Translations under genes and position numbers: made by a program | Origin: Pseudomonas triticicola | Lineage (GTDB): Bacteria > Pseudomonadota > Gammaproteobacteria > Pseudomonadales > Pseudomonadaceae | Reading direction: 5' to 3' | DNA length: 64,000 bases | Assembly (NCBI RefSeq): GCF_019145375.1 | Contig: NZ_JAHSTX010000001.1 | Location: 967,001 to 1,031,000 of the forward strand | The notes under the pieces: generated by a model | The model's database searches: none | The model's input: the letters and a program-made list of their open reading frames with translations, nothing else | Told to the model about the DNA's origin: nothing | Part shown: positions 19,167 through 27,378 of the stretch, piece after piece | Layout of the letters: the number at the start of each line of letters is the position of its first letter | Numbering within the stretch: position 1 is the first letter of the stretch

Positions 19167-20447
19167 TTACAACACCAGATGCGGCAGCCACAGCGAAATC
19201 GCCGGCACGTAGGTCACCAGCAGCAGCACCAGGAACAGCACGGCGTAGAAAGGCAGCAGCGCTTTTACGGTGCTTTCGATACTGACCTTGCCCACCGCCG
19301 AGCCGACGAAGAGCACCGCGCCCACCGGCGGTGTTATCAGTCCGATTCCCAGGTTGACCAGCATGATCATGCCGAACTGCACCGGATCGACGCCAATACC
19401 CATGATCACTGGCATCAGGATCGGCGTGAGGATCAGGATCAGCGGCGCCATGTCCATCACCGTGCCAAGCAACAGCAGCATGACGTTGATGCACATCAGA
19501 ATCACGTAGCGGTTGTCCGACAGGGTCAGGAACAGCGTGGTGATTTTCGCCGGGATCTGCATCAGCGTCATGATGTAGCCGAAGCTGGCGGCGAAACCGA
19601 TCAGGATCATCACGATGGAGATGGTGCGCACCGTGCGATGCATGAGCTTGGGCAACTCGCTCCATTTGTAATCGCGGTAGATGAACATGGTCACGAAGAA
19701 TGACCACAGCACCGCGATGGCCGCCGATTCAGTGGCGGTGAAAATACCCGAGAGAATGCCGCCGAGGATGATCACCATCGCCATCATGCCCCAAAGGGCT
19801 TCGCCGACGATCTTCAGCGCCTGGCGCATCGGGATAACTTCGCCCTTGGGGTAGTTGCGCTTTTTCGCGAAGATCAGGCACAGCACCATCAGGCAGGCGC
19901 TCATCAGCAGGCCCGGGACGATGCCGGCCATGAACAGCGAAGCGATCGAAACGGTACCGCCGGCGGCCAGCGAGTAGAGCACTGAGTTATGACTTGGCGG
20001 GGTCAGCAGGGCTTGCACCGAACCGCTGACGGTCACGGCGGTGGAGAAGTCCCGTGGATAACCCTTGCGCTCCATCTCCGGAATCAGCACCGAACCCACC
20101 GACGCGGTGTCGGCCACTGACGAACCGGAGATCGCACCGAAGAACGTCGAGGCAACAATGTTGACCAGCGACAGACCACCACGGACGAAACCTACCAGCA
20201 CCCCGGCACACGCCACCAACCGCCGGGACATGCCGCCCTCGGCCATGATCGCGCCGGCGAGGACGAAGAACGGAATGGCCAGCAGCGAGAATTTGTTCAC
20301 CCCCGAGGCGACCTGAATCATCACCGCTTGAAAGGGGATGTCGATCCACCATGCACCGATCAGTGCAGCGGCGCCCAATGCGTAGGCGACCGGCATGCCG
20401 ATCAGGATCAATACGATAAAACTGCCCAGCAGGATCAGAGCGTCCAT
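19167..20447 (-). CDS. TRAP transporter large permease (DctM family)
   Basis: The 426-residue, roughly 12-helix large membrane subunit of a tripartite ATP-independent transporter. Family stretches include FFGAISGSSVADTASVGSVLIPEM, TPPSHNSVLYSLAAGG, LLLGTVMDMAPLILILTPILMP and LGIGLITPPVGAVLFVGSAV. It is driven by an ion gradient and receives substrate from the periplasmic protein at 21050-22024. It overlaps the small-permease gene by 1 bp. Context (uronate dehydrogenase, lactonase) points to a hexuronate or aldarate substrate. Confidence 0.9.
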   Translation of the reverse strand: MDALILLGSFIVLILIGMPVAYALGAAALIGAWWIDIPFQAVMIQVASGVNKFSLLAIPFFVLAGAIMAEGGMSRRLVACAGVLVGFVRGGLSLVNIVASTFFGAISGSSVADTASVGSVLIPEMERKGYPRDFSTAVTVSGSVQALLTPPSHNSVLYSLAAGGTVSIASLFMAGIVPGLLMSACLMVLCLIFAKKRNYPKGEVIPMRQALKIVGEALWGMMAMVIILGGILSGIFTATESAAIAVLWSFFVTMFIYRDYKWSELPKLMHRTVRTISIVMILIGFAASFGYIMTLMQIPAKITTLFLTLSDNRYVILMCINVMLLLLGTVMDMAPLILILTPILMPVIMGIGVDPVQFGMIMLVNLGIGLITPPVGAVLFVGSAVGKVSIESTVKALLPFYAVLFLVLLLVTYVPAISLWLPHLVL

Positions 20448-20974
20448 TAAACGGCACCTTCGCTTTCTTCAACCAGGTCGAACTGCACGACCCGACGTTT
20501 GCTCTGGTCACCGAGCAAGAGTTTTTCCACGACAAAAATCAATGTCAGCAAACCGCCCACGGGGATCGGCAAATAGGTCACGCCAACGCGCAGATCGGGC
20601 AGGGCGGCCATGAACTGGTTCCAGGTGGACATGCACAGCTTGGTCCCCCAGATGGTCATGAAGATGCAGATGGCCGCCATCAGCAGTTGCGAAAAAATCG
20701 CCGCTGCGGATTTCAGCTGCGGTGGCATGCGGTCGGTGAGCATGGCCACGGCCATGTGCGCACCGGCGCGGTAACTGGCGGCGGCGCCGATGAAGGTGAA
20801 CACCATCATCAGCAGGATCGCCGTCGGCTCTGGCCAGCTGGAGCCGGTGCCGAGCACGTAACGGGCGAAGACGCCCCAGGGAATCATCAGGGAAATCGCC
20901 AGGACGGAGAGGCCGGCGACCCAGATGCACGTCATGTAGATCTTGTCGTTGATACGCAGCAGCAGATTCTTCAT
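20447..20974 (-). CDS. TRAP transporter small permease (DctQ family)
   Basis: A 175-residue subunit with four hydrophobic helices and the family pattern WPEPTAILLMMVFTFIGAAASYRAGAHMAV followed by WxxFMAALPDLRVGVTYLPIP. It partners the adjacent DctM-type subunit and is required for assembly of the transporter. It lies between the binding-protein and large-permease genes, the usual TRAP order. Confidence 0.9.
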   Translation of the reverse strand: MKNLLLRINDKIYMTCIWVAGLSVLAISLMIPWGVFARYVLGTGSSWPEPTAILLMMVFTFIGAAASYRAGAHMAVAMLTDRMPPQLKSAAAIFSQLLMAAICIFMTIWGTKLCMSTWNQFMAALPDLRVGVTYLPIPVGGLLTLIFVVEKLLLGDQSKRRVVQFDLVEESEGAV

Positions 20975-21049
20975 CGGGTTCCACCGTAACCGGGCACGCC
21001 TGAACCGCTGGCGCGCCGGGCCTTTTTCATGAGTACAGAACGGGAGGCG

Positions 21050-22024
21050 TTACTGAACGGCTTCGATCTTTTTGATCAGGTCGGCGTACTTCGCGCCGTA
21101 CTTTTCCCGTACCGGTGCGGTGGCGTCGTAGAAGGGTTTTTTGTCAACGGTGATGAACTCGACGCCAGCGGCCTTGAGTTTTTCTTCACTGGCAGCGGAC
21201 TTCTTGTCCCACAATACGCGTTCTTCAGCCTGGGCGGCCTTGGCGGCTTTTTTCACCAGTTGCTGTTGATCCGGAGTGAGTTTTTCCCAGGTGATTTTCG
21301 ACATCACGATCGGCTCTGGCAGGATCAGGTGACCGGTCAGGCTGTAGAACTTGGCGTTCTGGAAGTGGTTGTGTTCGAGCAGGGTCGGCGGGTTGTTTTC
21401 CGCGCCGTCGATCACGCCGGTCTGCAGGGCGCTGAAGATCTCCCCGGTGTCCATGGCGATGCCGTTACCGCCCATGGCGTTCATCATGTCGATGAACATC
21501 GGGTTGCCTTGTACGCGGATCTTCATGCCCTTGAGGTCTTCGAGCTTGCGCACCGGTTTCTTGGTGTAGATGTTGCGCGTGCCGCCGTCCATCCAGGCCA
21601 GGGCCACCAGGCCGAATTCGGAGTTGGTGATCTTGTCGAGAATCTCATCGCCCACCGGGCCATCGATGACGTTACGCATGTGTTGCTGGTCGCGGAAGAT
21701 GAACGGCATGTTGAACACGTTCACATCCGGTACCACAGGGCCGACGATGCCCAGACTGACGCGCGACAGCTGCACCGCGCCGACCTGCATCTGCTCGATG
21801 ACTTCCTTCTCGGAGCCAAGCACACCGCCCGGGAAGTATTGGAAGGTCAGTTCGCCGTTGGTTTCCTTGGTCAGGGTGTCGCCCATGGATTTTTCAGCCA
21901 CCACGGTTGGGTAACCGGCGGGGTGAATGTCGGCAAATTTGAGTTTCATTTCCGCCTGAGCGGCACCAGCGAAGGTGAACATCAGCGGGAGTGCAGCGGC
22001 GAGCAAGGTGCGTTTGAAGTTCAT
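21050..22024 (-). CDS. TRAP transporter periplasmic substrate-binding protein (DctP family)
   Basis: A 324-residue protein with a signal peptide ending GAAQA-EMKLKF. DctP-family landmarks are FADIHPAGYPTVVAEKSMGD, LSRVSLGIVGPVVPDVNVFNMPF, LKGMKIRVQGNPMFIDMMNAMG (the substrate-contacting arginine lies in KIRVQ) and the helix of TGVIDGAENNPPTLLEH. The family binds carboxylates, including uronates, through that arginine. The gene leads the three-gene TRAP set and follows the lactonase gene by 61 bp. Confidence 0.92.
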   Translation of the reverse strand: MNFKRTLLAAALPLMFTFAGAAQAEMKLKFADIHPAGYPTVVAEKSMGDTLTKETNGELTFQYFPGGVLGSEKEVIEQMQVGAVQLSRVSLGIVGPVVPDVNVFNMPFIFRDQQHMRNVIDGPVGDEILDKITNSEFGLVALAWMDGGTRNIYTKKPVRKLEDLKGMKIRVQGNPMFIDMMNAMGGNGIAMDTGEIFSALQTGVIDGAENNPPTLLEHNHFQNAKFYSLTGHLILPEPIVMSKITWEKLTPDQQQLVKKAAKAAQAEERVLWDKKSAASEEKLKAAGVEFITVDKKPFYDATAPVREKYGAKYADLIKKIEAVQ

Positions 22025-22085
22025 GGGGGGTGAGTCTCCAGTCTTGTTATTTTTGTGTTCAAGGCGCAGCGGTGCAGCGGAGGGT

Positions 22086-22979
22086 CTAAAGCAAATCGTT
22101 GAATTGCGGTTCGGCGATGCCTTTGACGCCTGGCTTCAGGGCGAACACACCGCCGGCCAGGGATTGCGGGTCGTGGTCATCGCCGGGGCGAATCGAGGCG
22201 ACAAACAAGGTGTCCAGGTTGCTGCCGCCGAAGGCGCACATGGTCGGTTTCTTCACCGGTACTTCCAGCGAGAAATCCAGTCGGCCGTCCGGGGCGAAGC
22301 GGTGGATCAGGCCGGCGTCGTTGGCGCAGATCCAGTAGCAGCCTTCGGCATCCACGGCGGCGCCATCGGGGCGGCCGGGGAAATGATTCATGTCGACGAA
22401 GATTCGGCGATTCGATGGCGTGCCGGTCTCGGTGTCGTAATCGAAGGCCCAGATCAGTTGCACATTGGGGTGCGAATCCGACAGGTACATGGTTTTGCCG
22501 TCAGGGCTGAAAGCGAGGCCGTTGGGCACGATGAAGCCATCCAGCTGCGCTTCGATCACGCCCGTCTGCCCGGCGCTGTAGCGATAGAGCCGGCCTTCAG
22601 GCGCGTTCAGGCCCATGTTCAGCACCATGCTGCCCGCCCAGAAACGCCCTTGGCGATCACAGCGACCGTCGTTGAGGCGCATGTCCGCACGGCTGTGCCC
22701 GACAGTCGCGAGCAACTCGCTGTCGAGGCTGCCGTCGCTGTGCGGGTGCAGGCGAAAGAATCCGCTTTCCATGCCAGCGACCCAGCCGCCACTGCGGTGG
22801 CGGGTGATGCAGGCGAGCATTTCCGGGGCCTTCCACGAGGCAACATGCCCGCTGTCAGCGCTCCAGCGTTGCAGCCCGCCGTTGGGAATATCGACCCAGT
22901 ACAGAGCGTTTTCCTGCGGCACCCAGACCGGGCTTTCACCGACCGCGTTGCGGGCGTCGACGATCAATTCGGCTTGCAT
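22086..22979 (-). CDS. SMP-30/gluconolactonase-family lactonase
   Basis: A six-bladed beta-propeller of about 297 residues. Metal- and substrate-site motifs are VGESPVWVPQENALYWVDIPNG, MRLNDGRCDRQGRFWAGSM, FIVPNGLAFSPDGKTMYLSDS and PDGAAVDAEGCYW. Next to uronate dehydrogenase it most likely opens the aldaro-lactone formed by that enzyme, the role of UxuL-type lactonases. Three in-frame ATGs lie at 22991, 22985 and 22979; I take 22979 because GGGA precedes it, but 22991 is possible. Confidence 0.88.
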   Translation of the reverse strand: MQAELIVDARNAVGESPVWVPQENALYWVDIPNGGLQRWSADSGHVASWKAPEMLACITRHRSGGWVAGMESGFFRLHPHSDGSLDSELLATVGHSRADMRLNDGRCDRQGRFWAGSMVLNMGLNAPEGRLYRYSAGQTGVIEAQLDGFIVPNGLAFSPDGKTMYLSDSHPNVQLIWAFDYDTETGTPSNRRIFVDMNHFPGRPDGAAVDAEGCYWICANDAGLIHRFAPDGRLDFSLEVPVKKPTMCAFGGSNLDTLFVASIRPGDDHDPQSLAGGVFALKPGVKGIAEPQFNDLL

Positions 22980-23022
22980 ACTCATTCCCATGGTTTTTAT
23001 TGGAGGGGATCAAGTCGAACGG

Positions 23023-23847
23023 TCAGTCGCCGAACGGGCCTGCTGCGACGAAGGCGCCGCCCTGATAGATCCGCGCCGGATCATCGTCGGCCGGCATCGG
23101 TTGCGCTTCGACCTTGTCGCGGAAGATTTCCGAGGTGTCCTTGGCTTCGAAACCGAGGTGGCTGGCGTAGCGGTTGTCCCACCAGACGTCTTTGTTGGCG
23201 GACATGCCGTAGACCACGGTGTGGCCGACGTTTGGTGTGTACAGCGAGCGTTCGAGCAGTTGCGTGAGATCGTCGAAGCTCAGCCAGGTGTGCATCATCC
23301 GGCGGTTCTGCGGTTCGGGGAACGAGGAGCCGATGCGGATGCTGACGGTTTCGATGCCGTAGCGATCGAAATAGAAACTGGCCATGTCTTCGCCGTAGGA
23401 CTTGGACAAGCCGTAGTAACCGTCGGGACGACGCGCCGAAGTGGCGTCGAGCTGTTGGTCCTGTTTGTAGAAACCGATGACGTGGTTGGAGCTGGCGAAG
23501 ATCACCCGCTTCACACCGTGCTTGCGCGCCGCTTCGTAAATGTGGAACACGCCGCTGATGTTGGCACCGAGGATTTCTTCGAACGGGCGCTCGACCGAAA
23601 CGCCGCCGAAATGCAGGATCGCATCGACGCCTTCGACCAGTTGATGCACGGCTTGCTTGTCGGCGAGGTCGCAGAGCACGACTTCTTCGTGGTCATCGAC
23701 AGCCGGGGCGAGGGCGGCGATGTCGGACAGGCGCAGCACATTGGCGTAAGGGCGCAGGCGTTCGCGCAACACTTTGCCCAGGCCGCCGGCGGCACCGGTC
23801 AGCAGCAGGCGGTTGAAAGGAGCGCGGGGGGTAGAGGTAGACGTCAT
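23023..23847 (-). CDS. udh: uronate dehydrogenase
   Basis: A 274-residue short-chain/epimerase-type enzyme that oxidises glucuronate or galacturonate to the aldaro-lactone with NAD+. The NAD motif is LLTGAAGGLGKVLRERL, and the catalytic Tyr-Lys pair is in RPDGYYGLSKSYGED. The GSSFPEPQNRRMMHTWLS and DVWWDNRYASHLGFEAKD regions are typical of bacterial Udh. It heads the leftward udh-lactonase-TRAP operon. A GTCGTATGAC motif shared with the porin promoter lies upstream. Confidence 0.9.
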   Translation of the reverse strand: MTSTSTPRAPFNRLLLTGAAGGLGKVLRERLRPYANVLRLSDIAALAPAVDDHEEVVLCDLADKQAVHQLVEGVDAILHFGGVSVERPFEEILGANISGVFHIYEAARKHGVKRVIFASSNHVIGFYKQDQQLDATSARRPDGYYGLSKSYGEDMASFYFDRYGIETVSIRIGSSFPEPQNRRMMHTWLSFDDLTQLLERSLYTPNVGHTVVYGMSANKDVWWDNRYASHLGFEAKDTSEIFRDKVEAQPMPADDDPARIYQGGAFVAAGPFGD

Positions 23848-23888
23848 GGCAATCCCTGAACACATTGTTATTAGGTTTGTTGTAGGTT

Positions 23889-23898
23889 GTCGTATGAC
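23889..23898. promoter_or_regulatory. shared operator-like motif upstream of udh
   Basis: GTCGTATGAC (reverse complement GTCATACGAC) lies 42 bp before the udh start. It fits the consensus GTYRTACRAY that also occurs at 25464-25473 and 25519-25528 near the porin gene. The palindromic GTC-N4-GAC form suits a GntR/FadR-type regulator. Confidence 0.5.
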
Positions 23899-24014
23899 TG
23901 CGCTGAAGTATCGGTAGGGTTTCCGGATCTTGTCAACGCGACTTTTGGTGTAGATGACGGAAGGGGCGATTCATTTTCTCAAGACCCGATACCTGCCTTG
24001 TAATGCAATCCCCT

Positions 24015-24104
24015 TGTGGGAGCGAGCCTGCTCGCGAATGCGGTGTGCCAGTCAGAACAAATCGACTGGTCCGGCGCTTTCGCGAGCAGGCTCGCTCCCA
24101 CAGG
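24015..24104. repeat. REPIN (class-A REP pair)
   Basis: Head-to-head class-A REPs between the porin stop codon and the udh promoter. They may form the 3' end of the porin transcript. Confidence 0.9.
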
Positions 24105-24119
24105 GTAAACCGCCAACCG

Positions 24120-25415
24120 TTACAACAACGAAATCGGATAGCTGATAAAAATCCGGTTCTCGTCGAATTCGTTGGTGCTGAAGTCCCGGCGAATGGTCGC
24201 GTTGCGCCATTTCACGTTGAGGTTCTTCAGCGGGCCGCTCTGCACGGTGTAGGCCAGTTCCGATTCGCGGCCCCATTCCTTGCCGTCATTGGTGCTGGCG
24301 GTGTGCACGTTATCGCCGCTGATGTAGCGGTTCATCAGGGTCAGGCCAGGCACGCCCAGCGCAACGAAGTTGTAGTCGTGACGCACCTGCCAGGAGCGCT
24401 CTTTGGCGTTGTCATAACTGGCGTTGTAACTGTCGTTGGCCAGGGTGCCGCCGCTGGTGCCGTTGACGCGCATCCAGGCATCGTCGCCGGTGAGTTTCTG
24501 CAGGCCGACGTAGAAAGTGTTGCCGCCGTACTTGGCCGAGAGCAGGGCGAACGCGGTCTTGTTGTCGAGGTCGCCGGCCTGAGCGCTGCCGTCTTCCTTG
24601 CCGGTGAAGAAACCGAGGTTGGCGCCCAGCGTCCAGTCGCCCATCGGCTGGCTGTGGCTGAGGTTGAAATACTGCTGCTGATAGATGTCGGTGAGCTCGG
24701 CGTACCACACGCCGACCATCGTGCGTTTTTCGTTGAAGGTGTACTCGCCGCCGCCGAAGTTGAAACGATCGGAGGTGAATGCACCGCGGCCGTTCATCGA
24801 CATGTCTTCCATGCTCGCGTCGTTGCGCGGGCTGTTGCCACGGAACTGGCCGCCGTAAACGGTCAGGCCGTTGATCTCGGTGGACGTGATCTGGCCACCG
24901 CGAAAGGTCTGCGGCAGGGAGCGGCCATCGTCGGAACGCAGGATCGGCAGCACCGGCATCCATTCACCGACTTTCAATTCGGTCTTCGAGACTTTGGCTT
25001 TCAGCGCGACGCCGAGGCGGCCGAAGTTGTCGGCGGGGCGACCGTCATCATGGATCGGCAATAGTTGCGTGCCGCCCGTGCCTTTGCCGCCATCGAGCTT
25101 CTGCGAGTACATGCCCAGGATGTCGACACCGAAGCCGACGGTGCCTTGGGTGAAACCGGATTTGGCGTCGAGAATGAAGTTCTGCGTCCATTCTTCTGCC
25201 TTGCCCTGCGGATTGGCCGGGTTGACGAAGTTGCGGTTGAAGTAGGCGTTGCGCAGGTTCAGCGTGGCTTTGCTGTCGTCGAGAAAACCCTCGGCATCGG
25301 CGCTCATCGGCAGGGCCAGAGCGAGGCTGCTGCAACCGATCAGGCTCAGGGTCGAACGCGGCTTGAAATGGGCAAAACGTGAAGGGCGGACGGAATTGCG
25401 GGCGAGTGGGCTCAC
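24120..25415 (-). CDS. OprD-family outer-membrane porin
   Basis: A 431-residue outer-membrane barrel with a signal sequence (LIGCSSLALALPMSADA). OprD/Occ features are EGFLDDSKATLNLRNAYFNR at the mature N terminus, FTQGTVGFGVDILGMYSQKLDG, repeated amphipathic strands and the C-terminal strand ENRIFISYPISLL. These porins admit specific carboxylates. Its place directly upstream of the uronate operon, with a shared promoter motif, suggests hexuronate uptake. Confidence 0.9.
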   Translation of the reverse strand: MSPLARNSVRPSRFAHFKPRSTLSLIGCSSLALALPMSADAEGFLDDSKATLNLRNAYFNRNFVNPANPQGKAEEWTQNFILDAKSGFTQGTVGFGVDILGMYSQKLDGGKGTGGTQLLPIHDDGRPADNFGRLGVALKAKVSKTELKVGEWMPVLPILRSDDGRSLPQTFRGGQITSTEINGLTVYGGQFRGNSPRNDASMEDMSMNGRGAFTSDRFNFGGGEYTFNEKRTMVGVWYAELTDIYQQQYFNLSHSQPMGDWTLGANLGFFTGKEDGSAQAGDLDNKTAFALLSAKYGGNTFYVGLQKLTGDDAWMRVNGTSGGTLANDSYNASYDNAKERSWQVRHDYNFVALGVPGLTLMNRYISGDNVHTASTNDGKEWGRESELAYTVQSGPLKNLNVKWRNATIRRDFSTNEFDENRIFISYPISLL

Positions 25416-25453
25416 TGTGACGCTCCCTGGATCGTTTGTTGTTTTTATTATTT

Positions 25454-25473
25454 GTCATACGTCGTCGTACAAC
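25454..25473. promoter_or_regulatory. operator-like motifs in the porin promoter
   Basis: GTCATACGTC (25454-25463) is directly followed by GTCGTACAAC (25464-25473), about 40 bp upstream of the porin start. Both resemble the udh-upstream motif. A third copy, GTTATACGAT, is at 25519-25528. Confidence 0.5.
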
Positions 25474-25518
25474 ATCGATGCGGATATTTCCCAGATTTTC
25501 AGGGATTGTCAACTGGAA

Positions 25519-25528
25519 GTTATACGAT
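25519..25528. promoter_or_regulatory. third copy of the uronate-locus motif
   Basis: GTTATACGAT, followed by GACCT, matches the reverse complement of the udh-upstream site at 12 of 15 positions (GTCATACGACAACCT). It lies 104 bp from the porin start. Confidence 0.4.
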
Positions 25529-25553
25529 GACCTCCCATGCGACGCCGAACCCA

Positions 25554-25645
25554 TGTGGGAGCGAGCCTGCTCGCGAATGCGGACTTTCATTCAATGAAGT
25601 TGTCGACTGACACAGCGCTTTCGCGAGCAGGCTCGCTCCCACAGG
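25554..25645. repeat. REPIN (class-A REP pair)
   Basis: Head-to-head class-A REPs in a divergent intergenic region, an unusual place for such elements, which are normally kept out of promoters. Confidence 0.9.
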
Positions 25646-25722
25646 GTTTCAAGGTGTCTGTCGAGTCGTATTGCCCGTCAAATTGCGGCAAACTTCCTCC
25701 ACCCCCAGCACCAGGCCGATTC

Positions 25723-27378
25723 ATGGATAAATACGCCCCGCGCAACTGGCAACCCCACGAAAAGCCCAGCCTGCCCGGTTCCCCGTCGACCCCGTTACAC
25801 TCCACGCCCAAGCGCCTGGCTTATGCGGCGGTTGGCGTGCTGGTGGCGGTGACCGGTGGATTGGGCAACTCGCTGGTGGTTGCCAACCTGCCTTACCTGC
25901 AAGGCTCGCTCGGCGCGACCACGGCGGAGATGGCCTGGCTGCCGGCGGCCTATGTGATGACCAACGTGTCGATGAACCTGCTGTTGGTGAAGTTTCGCCA
26001 GCAGTTCGGTTTGCGCGCATTCACCGAGGTGTTTCTGGTGCTGTATGCCCTAGTGACCTTCGGCCATTTGTTCGTCAACGATCTCAACTCGGCAGTGGCG
26101 GTGCGGGCTGCCCACGGCATGGTCGGTGCGGCGCTGAGCTCGCTGGGTCTGTATTACATGGTCCAGGCGTTCCCGGCGAAATGGCGGCTCAAAGCGTTGG
26201 TACTCGGCCTCGGCACGTCGCAGTTGGCGTTACCGCTGGCGCGGCTGTTTTCCGAAGACCTGTTGCAGATCGCCGAATGGCGCGGTTTGTACCTGTTCGA
26301 ATTGGGCATGGCCCTGCTGTCACTCGGCTGTGTCTTGCTACTGAAATTGCCGCCCGGTGACCGCTTCAAAACCTTTGAAAAACTCGATTTCCTCACCTTC
26401 GCCATCCTCGCCACCGGTGTGGCGTTGTTGTGCGCGGTGTTGTCGCTGGGGCGGATCGACTGGTGGCTGGAGGCAGACTGGATCGGCGTGGCGCTGGCCT
26501 GTTCGATCGCGCTGATCATCATGGGCCTGGCCATCGAGCACAACCGCAGCAACCCGATGTTGATGACCCGCTGGCTGGGCAGCGGCACGATGATCCGCCT
26601 GGCGCTGGCGGTAACCCTGATTCGCATGGTCACCTCGGAGCAATCCACCGGCGCCGTGGGGTTCATGCAGAACCTCAACATGGGCTATGAGCAGTTGCAC
26701 AGTCTGTACGTGGTGATGCTGATCGGTAGCATCGCCGGGCTTGCCACCAGCGCGTTGACCATCGACCCCAAACACCTGCTGATGCCGTTGATTATCTCGC
26801 TGGCGCTGATGGCCACCGGATCGGTGATGGACAGCTTTTCCAACAACCTGACCCGGCCGGCAAACATGTATTTCAGCCAGTTCCTGCTGGCATTCGGCAG
26901 TACGTTTTTTCTCGGCCCGACCATGGTCTTCGGCACGCGTAACGTGCTGACCAATCCGCGCAACCTGGTGAGTTTTTCCGTGCTGTTCGGGATCTGCAAT
27001 AACCTCGGCGGACTGCTCGGCGCGGCGTTGCTCGGCACTTTTCAGATCGTGCGGGAGAAGTACCATTCCAGCCACATCGTCGATCATCTGGTGATGTCCG
27101 ATCCCTTGGTGGCTGCGCGGGTGCAGAGCGGCGGCTCGGCCTTCGGCGGTTTGCTGGCGGACCCGAGCCTGCGCAATCTGGCCGGCATTCGCAGCCTCGC
27201 CAATGCGGCGACACGCGAAGCGAACGTGCTGGCCTATAACGATGTCTTCATGCTGATCGCGGTCATTGCCGTCCTGACCATGATCTGGCTTTCGATTCGC
27301 GCGTTGTGGCTGATGAGCACCACCAAAGCCATTGAGCCGACACCTTCCGTACCACCCAGCGGTGCCACTTCTTCATGA
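25723..27378 (+). CDS. MFS drug-efflux permease, 14-helix DHA2 type
   Basis: A 551-residue major facilitator with about 14 helices. It begins with LAYAAVGVLVAVTGGLGNSLVVANLPYLQGSLG, and the motif region RAAHGMVGAALSSLGLYYMVQAFP is also present. ATG 25723 (MDKYAPRNWQPHEKP) is chosen because the upstream frame is REPIN-derived. The next gene, an HlyD-type adaptor, overlaps its stop (ATGA at 27375), so the two form an EmrAB-like efflux pair. No outer-membrane partner is adjacent. The substrate is unknown. Confidence 0.88.
   Translation: MDKYAPRNWQPHEKPSLPGSPSTPLHSTPKRLAYAAVGVLVAVTGGLGNSLVVANLPYLQGSLGATTAEMAWLPAAYVMTNVSMNLLLVKFRQQFGLRAFTEVFLVLYALVTFGHLFVNDLNSAVAVRAAHGMVGAALSSLGLYYMVQAFPAKWRLKALVLGLGTSQLALPLARLFSEDLLQIAEWRGLYLFELGMALLSLGCVLLLKLPPGDRFKTFEKLDFLTFAILATGVALLCAVLSLGRIDWWLEADWIGVALACSIALIIMGLAIEHNRSNPMLMTRWLGSGTMIRLALAVTLIRMVTSEQSTGAVGFMQNLNMGYEQLHSLYVVMLIGSIAGLATSALTIDPKHLLMPLIISLALMATGSVMDSFSNNLTRPANMYFSQFLLAFGSTFFLGPTMVFGTRNVLTNPRNLVSFSVLFGICNNLGGLLGAALLGTFQIVREKYHSSHIVDHLVMSDPLVAARVQSGGSAFGGLLADPSLRNLAGIRSLANAATREANVLAYNDVFMLIAVIAVLTMIWLSIRALWLMSTTKAIEPTPSVPPSGATSS

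Larger units (their letters stand above)
25416..25722. other. 307-bp region between oprD-type and MFS genes
   Basis: The left part is the AT-rich porin promoter with two operator-like motifs. The middle holds a REPIN (25554-25645). The remaining 77 bp upstream of the MFS start hold nothing I recognise. The MFS reading frame runs open through the REPIN but that translation (GASLLAN, SRAGSLPQG) is repeat-derived. Confidence 0.7.

Noticed and set aside
21975..23267. 430-codon rightward open frame
   Set aside because: Antisense to the lactonase and uronate dehydrogenase genes.
25537..25722. N-terminal extension of the MFS transporter
   Set aside because: It translates REP sequence (GASLLAN, SRAGSLPQG); ATG 25723 starts the normal cytoplasmic N terminus.
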